Below the pieces are notes generated by a model. The model was given only the letters and a program-made list of their open reading frames with translations. It was not told the origin of the DNA and made no database searches. A DNA stretch of 64,000 nucleotides from NCBI GenBank assembly GCA_030765065.1, contig CM060977.1, forward strand, positions 128,344,295 to 128,408,294, read 5' to 3'. Position numbers and translations under genes: made by a program. Shown here piece by piece: positions 10,113 through 21,167 of this stretch; positions within the stretch are counted from its first letter, which is position 1, and every line of letters starts with the position of its first letter. The DNA comes from Deroplatys truncata (lineage: Eukaryota > Arthropoda > Insecta > Mantodea > Mantidae).

Positions 10113-11502
10113 CACTGCCGTTTGTGAAAATTACAGCACCATAAAAGAATTTCCCGAATAACTCCATACTTGGTGGAAGTGTAAAAGAGTGTGCAAGCAA
10201 TAAGTGATTAGGTTTGCAGAGAGATGGGGTACACGTAGGCCGAGCAGAGCCCTCTCGTGTCGGTCCGACAAGGTCAGTTCTGCGCCCAGTGTAGTCAGTG
10301 CAGCGCTGACAAAAAAGGTGGAAACAATAAAGTGAGTTCCAGTATGCCTCGTCGACGTCACAGGGAGCCATATCGGCATGTGAGCGAGTTCAAACGGAGC
10401 AGAATGATCGGTCTCCGGGAAGCGGGTTTTTCATACTGTGACATTTAGACTCATACAGGGCATGCTGCTACGAAAGTGATACGAGTGTGGAAGCAGTGGA
10501 TAGTTGAAGGTCGTACGCAGCGAAGAGCGGGTACTGGACCACGGAACATGACCACAGCACGGGATGACCATCTATTGTCCGCATGGCCATAACGGACCGT
10601 ACAGCTTCATCCAGTATTGCCTCGACGCTAGAGCACTGCGACAGGCGTGAACTTGTCTGCTTCAACGGTTCGTCGCGTCTGCTGCAGGTTGGACTGGTTG
10701 CATGCATGCCATCACGTCGGCTTCCATTTCCAGAAACCACAAGCTTCTCAGACTGCAATGGGCACATGAACACCGTCACTGGAGTGCTGAGTGGCAAAAT
10801 GTACTCTTTTTGGACGAGTCTCGCTCCAGCGTATCCTACAGTGATGGACGCATACTCGTCCGGCGGTACCGTGGTGAGCGCAACCTGGAGGGCTGCATTG
10901 TTGCGCGGCATAGCGGACAAACACCAGGTGTGATGGTTTGGGGCGCCATTGGTTACAGCAACCAATTTCGCCTCCTACGAACTGAAGACACTTTGAACAG
11001 CAACCGGTACCTAACGGTGGCTGTAGAGGGTGAGGTACTCCCCCTGCTTCAGGCATCTCCACAGGCCATATTTCAACAGGACAGTGCCCGGCCACATATT
11101 GCGAAGAATGTACAAGCCTTCTTCGAAGAGCGACGGGTACCATTGCTTCCCTGGCCTGCACGTTCGCCTGACATGTTGTCCATCGAATATGTCTGGGATA
11201 TGGTTGGTCGGCATCTGGTGCGTCACGGTCATCCATAACCAGTGTCACGGGCTTTTAGGCTCGAATACAAAATGCGTGGAGGAAAATCCTTCAGGAACTT
11301 ATTGAGAATCTTTTGATTCAATGCCATGACGTATAGCAGCTCTATTGGCAGCGCATGGAGGCCATACAAAATGCTGAATATTACGGCTCAAAGGTTATGT
11401 ATAGGTTTGAAAAGCTTATCATTTGTTACCTAACCTGTGGTATTAAATTCATTGAATTCATACATTTCCTTCTTGGTGTCGCAGTATTCACAAACGGCAA
11501 TG
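10113..11502 (+). mobile_element. Tc1-like element (DD34E) with imperfect TIRs
   Basis: The left end CACTGCCGTTTGTGAAAATT (10113-10132) and the right end (about 11466-11502) are inverted complements over roughly 37 bp with scattered mismatches. TA follows the right end (11503-11504); the left flank has CA where TA is expected. The element encloses a broken transposase gene (10344-11377). A 5'-truncated sibling with the same right TIR lies at 59900-60635. Confidence 0.9.
10344..11377 (+). pseudogene. Tc1-like transposase, multiply broken
   Basis: The start ATG at 10344 begins MPRRRHREPYRHVSEFKRSR, the N-terminal DNA-binding region, and meets a stop after 34 codons (about 10447). After frame changes, the frame 10702-11238 carries the DDE domain: VLFLDES with the first Asp, GVMVWGAIGYSN, FQQDSARPH with the second Asp, and WPARSPDMLSIEYVWD with the catalytic Glu. 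Exactly 34 residues separate the second Asp and the Glu. A premature stop follows HLVRHGHP, where the sibling copy at 60 kb continues to AHGGHTKY. The catalytic residues survive, but stops and frameshifts prevent expression. Confidence 0.92.
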
Positions 11503-12418
11503 TATATAGTAAAGAAAATACAATTGTGAAAAGTACATAACCTGAAGAGTTTATAAATTACGTTACAATAATTTGGTATTAATATTTAACGTACATTTTC
11601 CTTCACTTTAGACCTGTAAGTGTATAAGTACATTTCATACCTCATGGGCAGACAACATAATTGTCAGGGTTCAGCATTATTTAATTTGGCTTCCACAATT
11701 GTTAGTAAGTACCTTAAATTTAATACATCAATGTAAATGAACGGTGCAAATAATAGCAGTGCAAGCCCTACACATTTAAAAGAGATTGTGTGAAGTAGTA
11801 ATTACTTAAAGGTAAAGAGTACAAAGTCTGTATACAATACGAAAGAAAATGAGAAAATCAAACAGGATATCACCCATCTGCGGTTGTTTCGGTAACTAAG
11901 AAAACAGTGCGGACGTTTGGGAATCAAGCCGCTTCAAAGATCGACGAGAGCGTGAGTATGGAATAGAAGTTTATCAGGCAATAGGTAAGTTAACTGGTTT
12001 GGAATGCATTCCATTTGTTCACAGTTCAATCACTAATTCGAATTTCCAACTTCGAAAATGCTAATGGCTGCAACCATCCTACCTGTAGTTACCGTGTGTT
12101 CAACACGAATTGTGTGTGTACATAAGGCTTATAAAATCCAAGATAACCACTGTGCTGTAAGGAAGATCCCTGGATAAGAACGTCTCGGGGATGTGCTTCA
12201 TGAAACTGGCAGGGTTCAGGTACGTAAATAGGACAAGTGTTCTAAAGTACAAAGCATAATGATGTCTTTTTTCAAATTATTTGCTGTTGTATACGTATAA
12301 AAACTGAATATGAATCTTTTTCAAGTATTAGGAAACAGTTATATGTGCTTTTCACATTCTAGGGGCATGTTAAAAGGTCCGATTTGCGATAAAGTGGAAT
12401 CACTGAATATGTTTCGTC
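11503..12418. other. Non-coding AT-rich stretch
   Basis: Nothing recognised on either strand. Short frames lack motifs. Confidence 0.4.
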
Positions 12419-12942
12419 AGTTTACTACCTTCTCTTCTACGTAGAGCAAAAAGGGGAATTATTGCATTTAACCCAAAAATTCGATTCCAGATTTCACCGA
12501 AAATACTTGTTTTGAGGTTTCCTGAATCTAAATAAAGCCTTTTTGGAAACATCTGCATGTCTGTGCCTGTGTGAATCAGCGTAACTCAAAAACGAAAAGT
12601 CTGAAAAGCATCAAACTTGGTATTTAGATTTCATATCTTCCAAAATGCGACACAAAGATTTTCAACAAAATTTCCGACCCTAATCTACCCTTTACATGGA
12701 ACATTTTTTTAATTTTTTTATTTTTCGAACAAAATTTCTTAAAGATTTTGATTAAAATAACATAGATTAAGGATATTTAGATAACAAATAAAATGTATAT
12801 CTTGAATTTTCTGGGAATAGCCGAAGAAGTCCTCTTCATTCGGAAGGAATACTGTACAAGCTTGTATAACTAGTAAACTCTAAGCGATAGATAAAAACGT
12901 AGTACACAAAAAATGTAGATTTCTTTAAAGCATTGTGACGTT
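12419..12942 (+). mobile_element. HR repeat, 5' part, diverged
   Basis: It runs from a worn head (CCTTCTCTTCTACG) through 'AACCCAAAAATTCGAT', the reduced TG region and 'TTGAATTTTCTGGGAATAG' to the 'AAAAAATGTAGATTTCTTTAAA' segment, then stops. Features such as 'AAGTCCTCTTCATTCGGAAG' place it with subfamily B rather than A. Confidence 0.8.
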
Positions 12943-13505
12943 TTTAAAAACACGTTACCTTAAATTCTGAAGACCGGGGAAAATTAAGTGGTTTCGGTTG
13001 CAGCGAGATCACTTGACCCGGTTACTTCACTTCACGTCGAACAAGGAAAACACTGTAGGCAGTTAGTCTCCCATGGTTGTTCTGAGCACTTGGTTCTGCG
13101 TAGCCGCGGCATTGGCATGGCATGGTTGTCATGAGCAGTTGGTTCTCCATAGCTTCCTGAGCAGACCAGTTAGTACGAGATAGCTACTACGAAGAACTTT
13201 ATCCGTTTTATTGAGAAAGCATCTTGTCTACAAATATGGCAATCACCGGCTTTAAAATAATCTCGCTAACAGCAGTTTTCATATGCAGCGAGTGTTCTAG
13301 CAATGCTACACATCATACGCTAGTATTGTGACACGTGATATATCTACATCAAGCGACTAGCCTTCCAAAGTTAAATAGGTCTTGTGGAGCAGGGATATTA
13401 CTTCACGGAGGTTGTCCAGTTTGCAAACTTTGTATGCTACAAGAGCAGCAATCAGGAAGGAAGGTGGTTATATTCCGAGTTCTATTATAGTCAGGCATTT
13501 ACAGC
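12943..13505. other. Non-coding with a short imperfect duplication
   Basis: A segment of about 33 bp (CATGGTTGTTCTGAGCACTT and onward, near 13072) recurs about 50 bp downstream (CATGGTTGTCATGAGCAGTT, near 13120). No gene is seen. Confidence 0.45.
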
Positions 13506-14812
13506 GTGTATCTTTATTGGTTTCATATTTTGGGGGGACGCGTTCCTGACATAAAAACAGTAAAAAAAAAAGGTTCATATGTACATGGGTCTGAAAATCA
13601 ACCGTTTCGTTGTTATAGGTCAAAGAAGATGTATTCCAGAGTGAACAGACGAATATGCACTACAAGTATGGACGTGTAGACAGCAATGCAGCACGAGCAC
13701 GTAAACTTTATGCAGAAAGGTACCCTGACAGACCGTTACCGTGTGCAAGAACATTCGCACGAATTTACCAACGCTTGAGAGAGAATGGCCCATTTGAGAG
13801 GAGTACTAGGGATATTAGGAGATCAAGAGCGGTACGAAGCATTGAGCTTGAAGAACGAGTTTTTCGTGCAGTGGATGCAGAGCCATCACAAAGCACAAGA
13901 CGTATGGCTGTAAGGGAAAGAGTTAGTTACACGACTATCTGGAGAATTCTGTATGAAAATCTTCTGTACCCGTATCACCTTCAACGTGTGCAAGGATTAA
14001 ACGAAGCGGACTTTGAGCCAAGAAGACGTTTCTGTCAACGCATGTTACAGCATTGCGCTGCGTTCATAAATTTCCTAGCCTGTATCTTATTCACGAATGA
14101 GGCTGGTTTTGCTCGCGACAGCATCTTCAATTTTCATAACACTCATAACCGGGCATTTGAAAATCCTAATGAAGTACGACAGATCAAGCATTAACAGAGG
14201 TTCTCTCTCAACGTTTGGAGTGGAATCATTTATGATGACCTTATTGGTCCCTACTTCTTCCCTCCGCGTCTGAATGGACAGATCTATCTGCAGTTTCTCA
14301 GAAATGAGTTGCATCATTCAACTGATAATGTGCCTCTGGACATCGTCCAACGAATGTGGTTCTTACACGATAGTGCTCCAGCTCATTTCAGTATGATAGT
14401 TCGTAAGTTTTTGAATGATTGACTTCCTCAAAGATTGATTGGTCGAGGGGGACCTATTGCATGGCCTGCGCAATCGGCTGATTTGAATCCAATGGTCTGG
14501 GGACATTTGAAGACCTTGGTTTATGCGACTCCTATACCTGATGTTGACAGTTTGAGAGGACGTATTCAAACTGGATTTGACCGAATACGAAACACACCAG
14601 GAATTTTCTACAGAGTACGCCAGGGCATGGAATGCAGTCTTACCGCATGCATCAAGGCAAAAGGAAGCCACTACAAGCAATTCTTGTAACTTTCGATTTT
14701 TTGTTGCAACTCAGAAATAAATGATTTTCAGACTCATGTTCATATGTACTTTTTTTACTGTTTTGATGTCACGAACACGTCCCCCAAATATATGATACCA
14801 ATAAAGATACAC
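13506..14812 (+). mobile_element. DUF4817-type IS630/Tc1/mariner-superfamily transposon with long TIRs
   Basis: The left arm starting GTGTATCTTTATTGG (13506) and the right arm ending in CCAATAAAGATACAC (14812) are inverted complements for roughly 85-95 bp. The shared inner motifs are GGGGGACG-GTTC-TGACAT, AAAACAGTAAAAAAA, a motif near TTCATATGTACAT, and GTCTGAAAATCA. The enclosed gene is a broken transposase. The flanks carry no unambiguous target duplication. Confidence 0.88.
13655..14689 (+). pseudogene. Transposase, DUF4817-type N-terminus and DDE domain, inactive
   Basis: The N-terminus (MHYKYGRVDSNAARARKLYA, then ERYPDRPLPCARTFARIYQR) fits the helix-turn-helix region I know as DUF4817. 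The following region reads VSYTTIWRILYENLLYPYHL. At the first catalytic site the usual Asp reads Asn (FTNEAGF). The frame stops at 14194, continues in another frame (SLNVWSGIIYDDLIGPYFFP, FLHDSAPAHFS with the second Asp), meets a stop near 14420, and resumes at 14435 with WPAQSADLNPM-VWGHLK. About three residues that should include the third acidic residue are missing after NPM. By alignment the second and third acidic residues would be about 41 apart. The gene is dead on several counts. Confidence 0.85.
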
Positions 14813-16152
14813 TCTATATACAGCAGAATGCCAGTAGAATGTCATGGAAGGAATAAAGTGCTTGATTTCTACCGTACTGGCCTCCTCAGCCAAATTAAAC
14901 GGTAATATACACTTTATTATTAAATTTCTAAGCTAGAGTCATGTAATGCTGTAATACTACACAAAAATTAAGGAAGAGTGGTGGGTAATTTTAAAAACTC
15001 GTATTGCTTGCGGAAAGGTTTAATGTTGGGAAGGTTAACAGCAAAGTTGTGTTACTAAGAATAGTAAATTCAGACTTGAGTGGCAGAAAGATGGCGGTGA
15101 TTGAGAAAAGTTTTCGCCTCGTTACGTCAATTGTAATTATGGGTGTCTTATCCTACAGTGTCTTTGGGGGGAAGTAAAATGAGTATAATATCGTCACAAT
15201 TATTATTTAAGCTAAATATATTTTATATGTATTTATTATTACAGTTATTAAAGTACTAGCACAAAATATTTGTTTTATAATTTCAATCCATCATCTGTAT
15301 CCTAAGTCATAGCTCCATACAAGGAATTATAAATTGTTAATGTGTTTAATACTATTCAAATGGCGTATTTATAAACTACTCTATAACTAATTGAATTATT
15401 CCGTGGTCTAGTACGCTGAAGTGATTCTTGATTTATGGCTATAAAGGTAGCCTGAGAACTAGGTCGCTACAGTAAGTGGTAGCGAATTAGGCTGGCCTAA
15501 TAACCAAGTTGCGAAAGTGTGGGGCAACACACAATTTATTTAATTGATATTTGATATTATATACGACATATTATTTATTTTATGTAGTCTTAGAAAATGC
15601 GGCACGCAACGCTTTCTCCCTCACCGGTTTCTCATGCAACTTGTAAACTTTCTAAAACAGCAGGGCGGTACAAAATTGCGACACTCATCTATATTTCTAA
15701 TGCTCTTCGTGTTCACGACTGAGAAAATGCTATAAACATTTACGTCAGAGTGTGGTCCTCAGGTATCACAACGCTTCAAGGACACTCAGAGTACCAGATG
15801 TTACTACTGCACGCCACTGCATTAACTACCCCCATCCCCTTCCGCCCCGACACGGCACGTGAAGTGACATCCATCACGTGACCAATAAACTGTGTGATGA
15901 TGCATGTTAACCTAGTTACCAGCGCTTCTAGAGAGAACCTTACTTAGAGAATTACAATGGGTTAGAATGTATTCTAACTCAGGCTCTATTGCTTGAAAAG
16001 CAACAACAATCATTGTCAATAGGTTATAGTTTATTTTAGGCTTAGGTTTATAAACAGTAGCTTCGTCACAAGTACATAGTTATAATGTAATGCTAGTCAC
16101 ATTTATATACTCGTATAAAACATAAACGGGATTTAAAATTAAACAATTATTA
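14813..16152. other. Non-coding AT-rich stretch
   Basis: No gene or repeat unit is recognised across 1.3 kb. Short open frames (for example 15544-15735) lack motifs. This is one of the few candidate unique-sequence intervals in the window. Confidence 0.4.
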
Positions 16153-16948
16153 TTTTTACTTTCTCTGCTACGTATAGTAAGTAGGGGAAGTATTGTATTC
16201 CACCCAAAAATTCGATACCGAGATTTCGCCGGAAATACATGCTTTGAGACCCCCTGAATCCAATAAAACTATTTTTGCAAACATGTCCGTGTGTGTGTCT
16301 GTGAACAGCATAACTAAGAAACGAACAGTTGAATAAACACCAAACTTGGTATTTAGGTTCAGTATCTTCCAGAGATACGACACGAAGGTTTTCAAGAAAA
16401 ATCCCGCCACCCCAGATTACCCTTTACATGGAACATTTTTCGAAAATTTTAATTTTTTCAAAATGGCTCTATGAAATGTAAATCTCGAATTTTCTGGGAA
16501 TGTCTCCAAAAGTATTCTTCATTGTGAACGACTTTTGCATAACTGGTAAACCATAAGAGATAGGCAAAATTTTACTACACAAAAATGTAGATCGCGTTAA
16601 AATACACAATTTATGTCATATACATGTTTTTTATTGAGTGAACCATTTTCGAGATATTACTTGTTATTCCCTTAAATTTTTCAATACTTATACTTTTTCT
16701 CAAATGAGAATTTGTTATTCATTTTTTATGTCCTGGACATACAAAGAGAATGGAATGCGCCACATAGCAACCAGCTCTTAAAAAAATTGACTATCGCTTA
16801 AAGCCTACCAATTCCCCTTGCACCTACAAGAAAATTAGCAATAAGATTAACATCTCGATTAACATGAAGCATATGGAGAATAAGCGTTTGTAAAAATATT
16901 TGTACAAGATTATAGAAAGTCATGTGAGTGCAACACATCAGATTTTTT
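16153..16948 (+). mobile_element. HR-A repeat with internal deletion
   Basis: Both termini are present (TTTTTACTTTCTCTGCTACG at the left; ACACATCAGATTTTTT at the right). A deletion removes the segment between 'AAAATGGCTCTA' and 'TGAAATGTAAATCTCGA'. The microsatellite is short (about four TG units). Confidence 0.88.
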
Positions 16949-17373
16949 AAATATATATTATGTTAAATGTATTTATATATATATATATACACACAGTCGT
17001 AAACATTAGAGATGATATATAGTCGATAGATATACTAATTACATATAAACACACAAAGTAAAACAAATCTAGATAAACTTGTATGTACAAACGTTTTTTA
17101 AATCTTATAGATATGTTTTAGTGAAATATTTTTTCAATTTTATAAAAGGGATTGTCGATCAGCTAGCGTCATAAAATACATTAAAACTGACACTATATGC
17201 CTCTGGAGGTAGACAATTGAACGCATCCAAGCAGGAATATGGAACAGTTGTTTTGACTTTTTCTAACCTAACATTTGGTACGTTAATTTGATAATTATAC
17301 TTTGTTGGATAATGATGAATCTCAGATCTGAAGTGCAGTATGCTAGTATTTATACTGTGTTTCATTTAAGTTA
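16949..17373. other. AT-rich non-coding with short (TA)n tracts
   Basis: A TA dinucleotide tract lies near 16975-16990. The minus-strand frame 17159-17365 has no recognised domain. Confidence 0.4.
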
Positions 17374-17661
17374 GAGGGTAGACCATTTAGGTAGAGACTG
17401 TACAATATCTCCAAAACTAAGCATTGTAGAAAGAAATATCTTTGATAAAAGTTGCTTGATATTATGGGGGAAAGTAAATGTCATTAGTCGTGTTTTATTT
17501 GGAGGACGTAGTGATGGTTATTTTAGGGTAAATTTAATTTTTTAAATCGGAACCTACAATTACTTTTCCCCATAATATCAAGCAACTTTTATTCAAGACA
17601 TTTCTCTGTACAATTCTTAGTTTTGGAGATGTTGTACAGTATCAACCTCAATGGCCCACTC
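17374..17661. mobile_element. Fold-back MITE (long inverted repeat)
   Basis: The left arm (17374 to about 17478) and right arm (about 17560-17661) are inverted complements over about 100 bp. Shared blocks are ACTGTACAA-ATCTCCAAAACT, AAAAGTTGCTTGATATTATG and GGGGAAAAGTAA. A spacer of about 80 bp separates them. The outer ends read GAGGGTAGACCATTTAGGT and the complement of CAATGGCCCACTC. No coding capacity. A (TA)n tract directly follows the right arm. Confidence 0.88.
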
Positions 17662-18468
17662 TGTCTATATATTTTATTTATATATATATATATATATATA
17701 TTTAACTGTTAGTATCCTTTCGTTGATGAAAAGTGGTTTGCAATGTGTATCATATGGAGTGCCCGATAAGACAGGATTGCCTTCTTTAAGGAAGTAGTAA
17801 CCTATGATACTTTGATGGTATTATATAAAATAAATTTAGGCCCATAATTAAATACTAGATCCCATACTAGATCTAGCCTATAAATTAGAATATATAAGTA
17901 CTTATTATTTCTGCTACTGTGAGCATGCTTCTCATAAACTGATTGAAAACTAAGTTTTCCCTGCTGCCACGTAAAAATTGTTAAATCATAAATGTATAAA
18001 CTAATTACGGTTGTTAAATTAAAATTAATAAAACGGATTTACAGCGCTCAGGCTCTAGTTTGTTTGTTAAACTTCTTATGGACCCTTTTTATAAGAATAA
18101 GAACGTTAGTTATTTTACCGGAGTTACCCCAAAATATTAAGATAAGGAATCATAGGCTGAAAAAAGCACATAAATGCTTCTGAAGTATTCGGCGGAACAT
18201 TATAGCTCAAAGTTCTCAACAGGTAAAATGTTCTTGATAATCTTAATGGGATAGATGCTATGTGCTTCGATGATCTGATTGGACTGATTGTGATTCAAAC
18301 TCATAATCGAGGTTTCTGTATTGTCGTTAAGACAAAACCATTAGCAAAAAACAATTGTGCAATACTACTCAGTGCATCTGCTGTTAATTCCTTTAACACA
18401 TTGATATTATTTTCTTTCATTAAAAAAGAGTTGTAATTTGCATGCATGATAATTAATTAATTTACATA
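17662..18468. other. Non-coding, begins with (TA)n tract
   Basis: The TA repeat lies at about 17680-17701. The rest is AT-rich; the frame at 17992-18183 lacks motifs. Confidence 0.4.
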
Positions 18469-19775
18469 CTAGGGCAATCCAGAAAGTACCACACGTTTTG
18501 GCCTATCGTGACGACGAGTAGGGCTAGAGCCGCCATCTTGGTGTCAGAACGTTTCTACATTCAGTACGCATCCAGCTGTGCCTTCCTTTCTGTGCTCTCT
18601 GTGAGTTGTTAAAATGTGCGCTGCAATAGAAAATTCCGCCACTTGTGAAGTGTGGTTTGTGATTAGGTTTTTGTTGGCTAAAAAAACAAACCAGTTTAAA
18701 TTTATCGTCAACTTTGTGATGTTTACGGGTAGGAAATAATGAGTGAAAGCCAAGTGAGGCAATGGTGCTTTGATTTTAAAAATGTTCACGACGAAGATCG
18801 CAATGGTAGGACTAGCCTTATGACTGATGAACTGTCATTGCAAATCAATGACAGAATTCGTAAAAATCGTCGTTTCACGATTACAGAACTCTCGGAAAAT
18901 TTTCCCCAAATTTCACGGCGTTTGGTGCATCAAATTATGTTGGGAAGCTTAGTTACCACACATTTTGTGCTAGGTAGGTTCCGAAAATCCTAACGGAAGA
19001 CCGTAAAAGCAGACTGGTTTCAGCACTGACCTTCCTCCAAGATTTCAACAAATATGGTAACGTTTTTACTCGATCGTATCGTAAGCGGCGACGAGACTTG
19101 GGTGAAGTGAAGCACGTCAATTGTGAAATAAAACAGCAGTCGATGGAATGGGGACACACACATTCTCCCAAGAAACCAAGAAAGTGTTTGCAAACGCTGT
19201 CAGCAAGAAAGGTCATGGTTACTGTGTTTTGGGACTCTAAGGGACTGCTTCTCGTTGAGATTATGGAACGTGGAACAGCAATAACCTGAGAGAGGTATTG
19301 TGAAACACTAAGAAAGTTAAGGCGTGCCATACAAAATAAGCGTCGAGGAAAACTTAGCACCAAGGTGTTGTTTCTTCACGACAATGCACGCCCACACATG
19401 GGCAATCGTACCCAAACACTCTTGGATGGTTTTGGATGGGAGGTGTTTGACCATCCACCATACAGCCTGCATTTGGCGCCGAGCGACTACCACCTCTTCC
19501 CAGCGATGAAGAAATGGCTCGGTACACAACACTTCGATACTGACGCTGAACTGTATGCCGGTGTATACCAGTGGTTGAAGTAGCAGGTGGCAGATTTCTA
19601 CAGAGAGGGTATTGAAAAACTTGTGCCACGGCATGATAAATGCCTCAATTTGAATGGCGATTATGTGTAAAAATAGCTTAAGGGCGTACCTTTCAAATGT
19701 GGATAATAAACCTGGATATATACATTCTTTAAATTGTTTATTTCAAAACGTCTGGGACTTTCTGAATTACGCTCC
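18469..19775 (+). mobile_element. mariner element with TIRs and TA target duplication
   Basis: TA flanks both ends (18467-18468 and 19776-19777). The left end reads CTAGGGCAATCCAGAAAGTA, and the right end is its imperfect complement. The inner TIR includes a CC-ACACGTTTTG block, of which the right arm has the CAGACGTTTTG form. The length of 1307 bp matches typical mariners. A 728-bp deletion derivative with the same TIRs lies at 34128-34855. Confidence 0.93.
18614..19670 (+). pseudogene. mariner transposase (DD34D), broken by stops and frameshifts
   Basis: The ATG at 18614 starts MCAAIENSATCEVWFVIRF. After a frameshift the frame 18739-18993 gives MSESQVRQWCFDFKN, DEDRNGRTSLMTDELSLQIN and RKNRRFTITELSENFPQIS, the paired helix-turn-helix region and linker of mariner. 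The first catalytic site SGDETWV lies near 19086-19107. The frame 19365-19583 holds HDNARPH with the second Asp and LAPSDYHLF with the third Asp, separated by 34 residues. The gene ends at a TAA at 19668-19670. All three Asp codons survive, but the frame is broken at least three times. Confidence 0.92.
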
Positions 19776-20065
19776 TATGTTGGTAAATCGTTTAAAGTTG
19801 TTCGAAACAACAATGGACCCAATAGTAAACCTTGGAATACTCCATAGTTTCTTCAGATCGTGAGCTCGTATCTATACTCAAGAATGTGTGTCCAATACAG
19901 GGTTACATACTTTGTAAATGCTTATTTCAAGATAGTTTTTTACTGTTTTCTTGCAAATCTGTTTCTGTTGTTTCTACGAAGGCACCCTAAATGGAGGAAG
20001 TATTGCTCTGGCACAAAATTGTACTATCCAGATTCCATTTAAGCTTTGAAGATGCTTGGATGAAA
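19776..20065. other. Non-coding spacer
   Basis: Nothing recognised between the mariner and the next HR copy. Confidence 0.4.
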
Positions 20066-20788
20066 ATATGATGCGTTAATTCACATGCCTTACTCTACAA
20101 ACTATTATTTAGTTTTTTAGCTTATACAAAATATTCTTCCAAGAGCTTAATTTTCTAACTACTTCATAACTTATAACATAAACCTTTGCAGAAATAGTTT
20201 TGTTACACATTTCGTTGTAGTTAAATATATTTTGAGGAAGAAGGCGATACATAAATGTTCAAAAGTGTATCGCTATACACTGGCCTTAAAATTCTATACT
20301 AATTCCATCTCCTCGCAAAAATATCAGAATGATGACAGCATTTAAAAATGACAAATTATTCAAGAATTAAAAGCATTTACAACGGATATGTCGGAAATGG
20401 GTGATGCCAAAAAAGTGAAATAAATCACATGTTTTAAAGAAATCTACATTTATATGTAGGTAAGTCAATTGTTTCTCATTTTTACTGTTTACCTATTATA
20501 CAAGCTAATTCTTTCCGAATGAAGACTTCCCAGAAAATTCAAGATATGCATTTTATTTTATGTGTAAATATCTTAAATATACGATATTTTAATCAAAGTC
20601 ATCAGTGATGTTTTTGAAAAAAACTAAAAACTAAACACACATACACATAAAGATGGTTATTTTTACATAAGGTTGATTTTTCGATACAGGGGAGGACCTC
20701 AAAACAATTATTTACGGTAAATTTCTCCACATGCTATTTTTTAAGGGAATCCTATACTTCTATAGCTAGAGAAAGAGAGAAAGTAAAA
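20066..20788 (-). mobile_element. HR-B repeat, minus strand
   Basis: Read on the minus strand, the head (complement of GAGAAAGTAAAA) lies at about 20777-20788 and the tail begins near 20066 with the TTCACATG hairpin remnant. Diagnostic B-type motifs include CGGAAATGGGTGATGCC and GAATGAAGACTTCCCAGAAAA. The microsatellite is eroded. Confidence 0.75.
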
Positions 20789-20794
20789 TTGCTG

Positions 20795-21005
20795 TTTTTG
20801 GATTCATCGAGCCTCAAAACTTGAATCCTCGCTATACAATTTTTTTAATGGAATGAAATATTTGCTCATCTAAAAATAAAATGGCTAGTGTGAGCGTGTA
20901 TTGGTGTGTGATGAGAGAGAGAGATAGAGAGAGAGAGAGCAGCATAATTGAAAAACTAAGGCTCGCTTGAGTATCAAAATTCATATTTAAATTGACCATC
21001 TTTTA
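20795..21005. repeat. Scrambled HR fragments and (GA)n tract
   Basis: A minus-oriented head piece (about 20800-20880, TTTTGGATTCATCGAGCCTC) lies next to a (GA)n tract (about 20918-20940). A plus-oriented piece resembling 'CAGCATAACTCAGAAAC' follows. This indicates rearrangement of old copies. Confidence 0.5.
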
Positions 21006-21167
21006 ACTCTTTCCAGCCAAATGGCATCACTATGTATATTTATTGTATAAAGTTAGATAAGGAAGTTTACTTGCAAGCGTTAAAATTCAATAAGTTCCTA
21101 TCTTTGAAATATATGTTCTTTAAATTTGATATTATCGTAGCCTAAAAAAAAAAAAAAAAAAACATAA

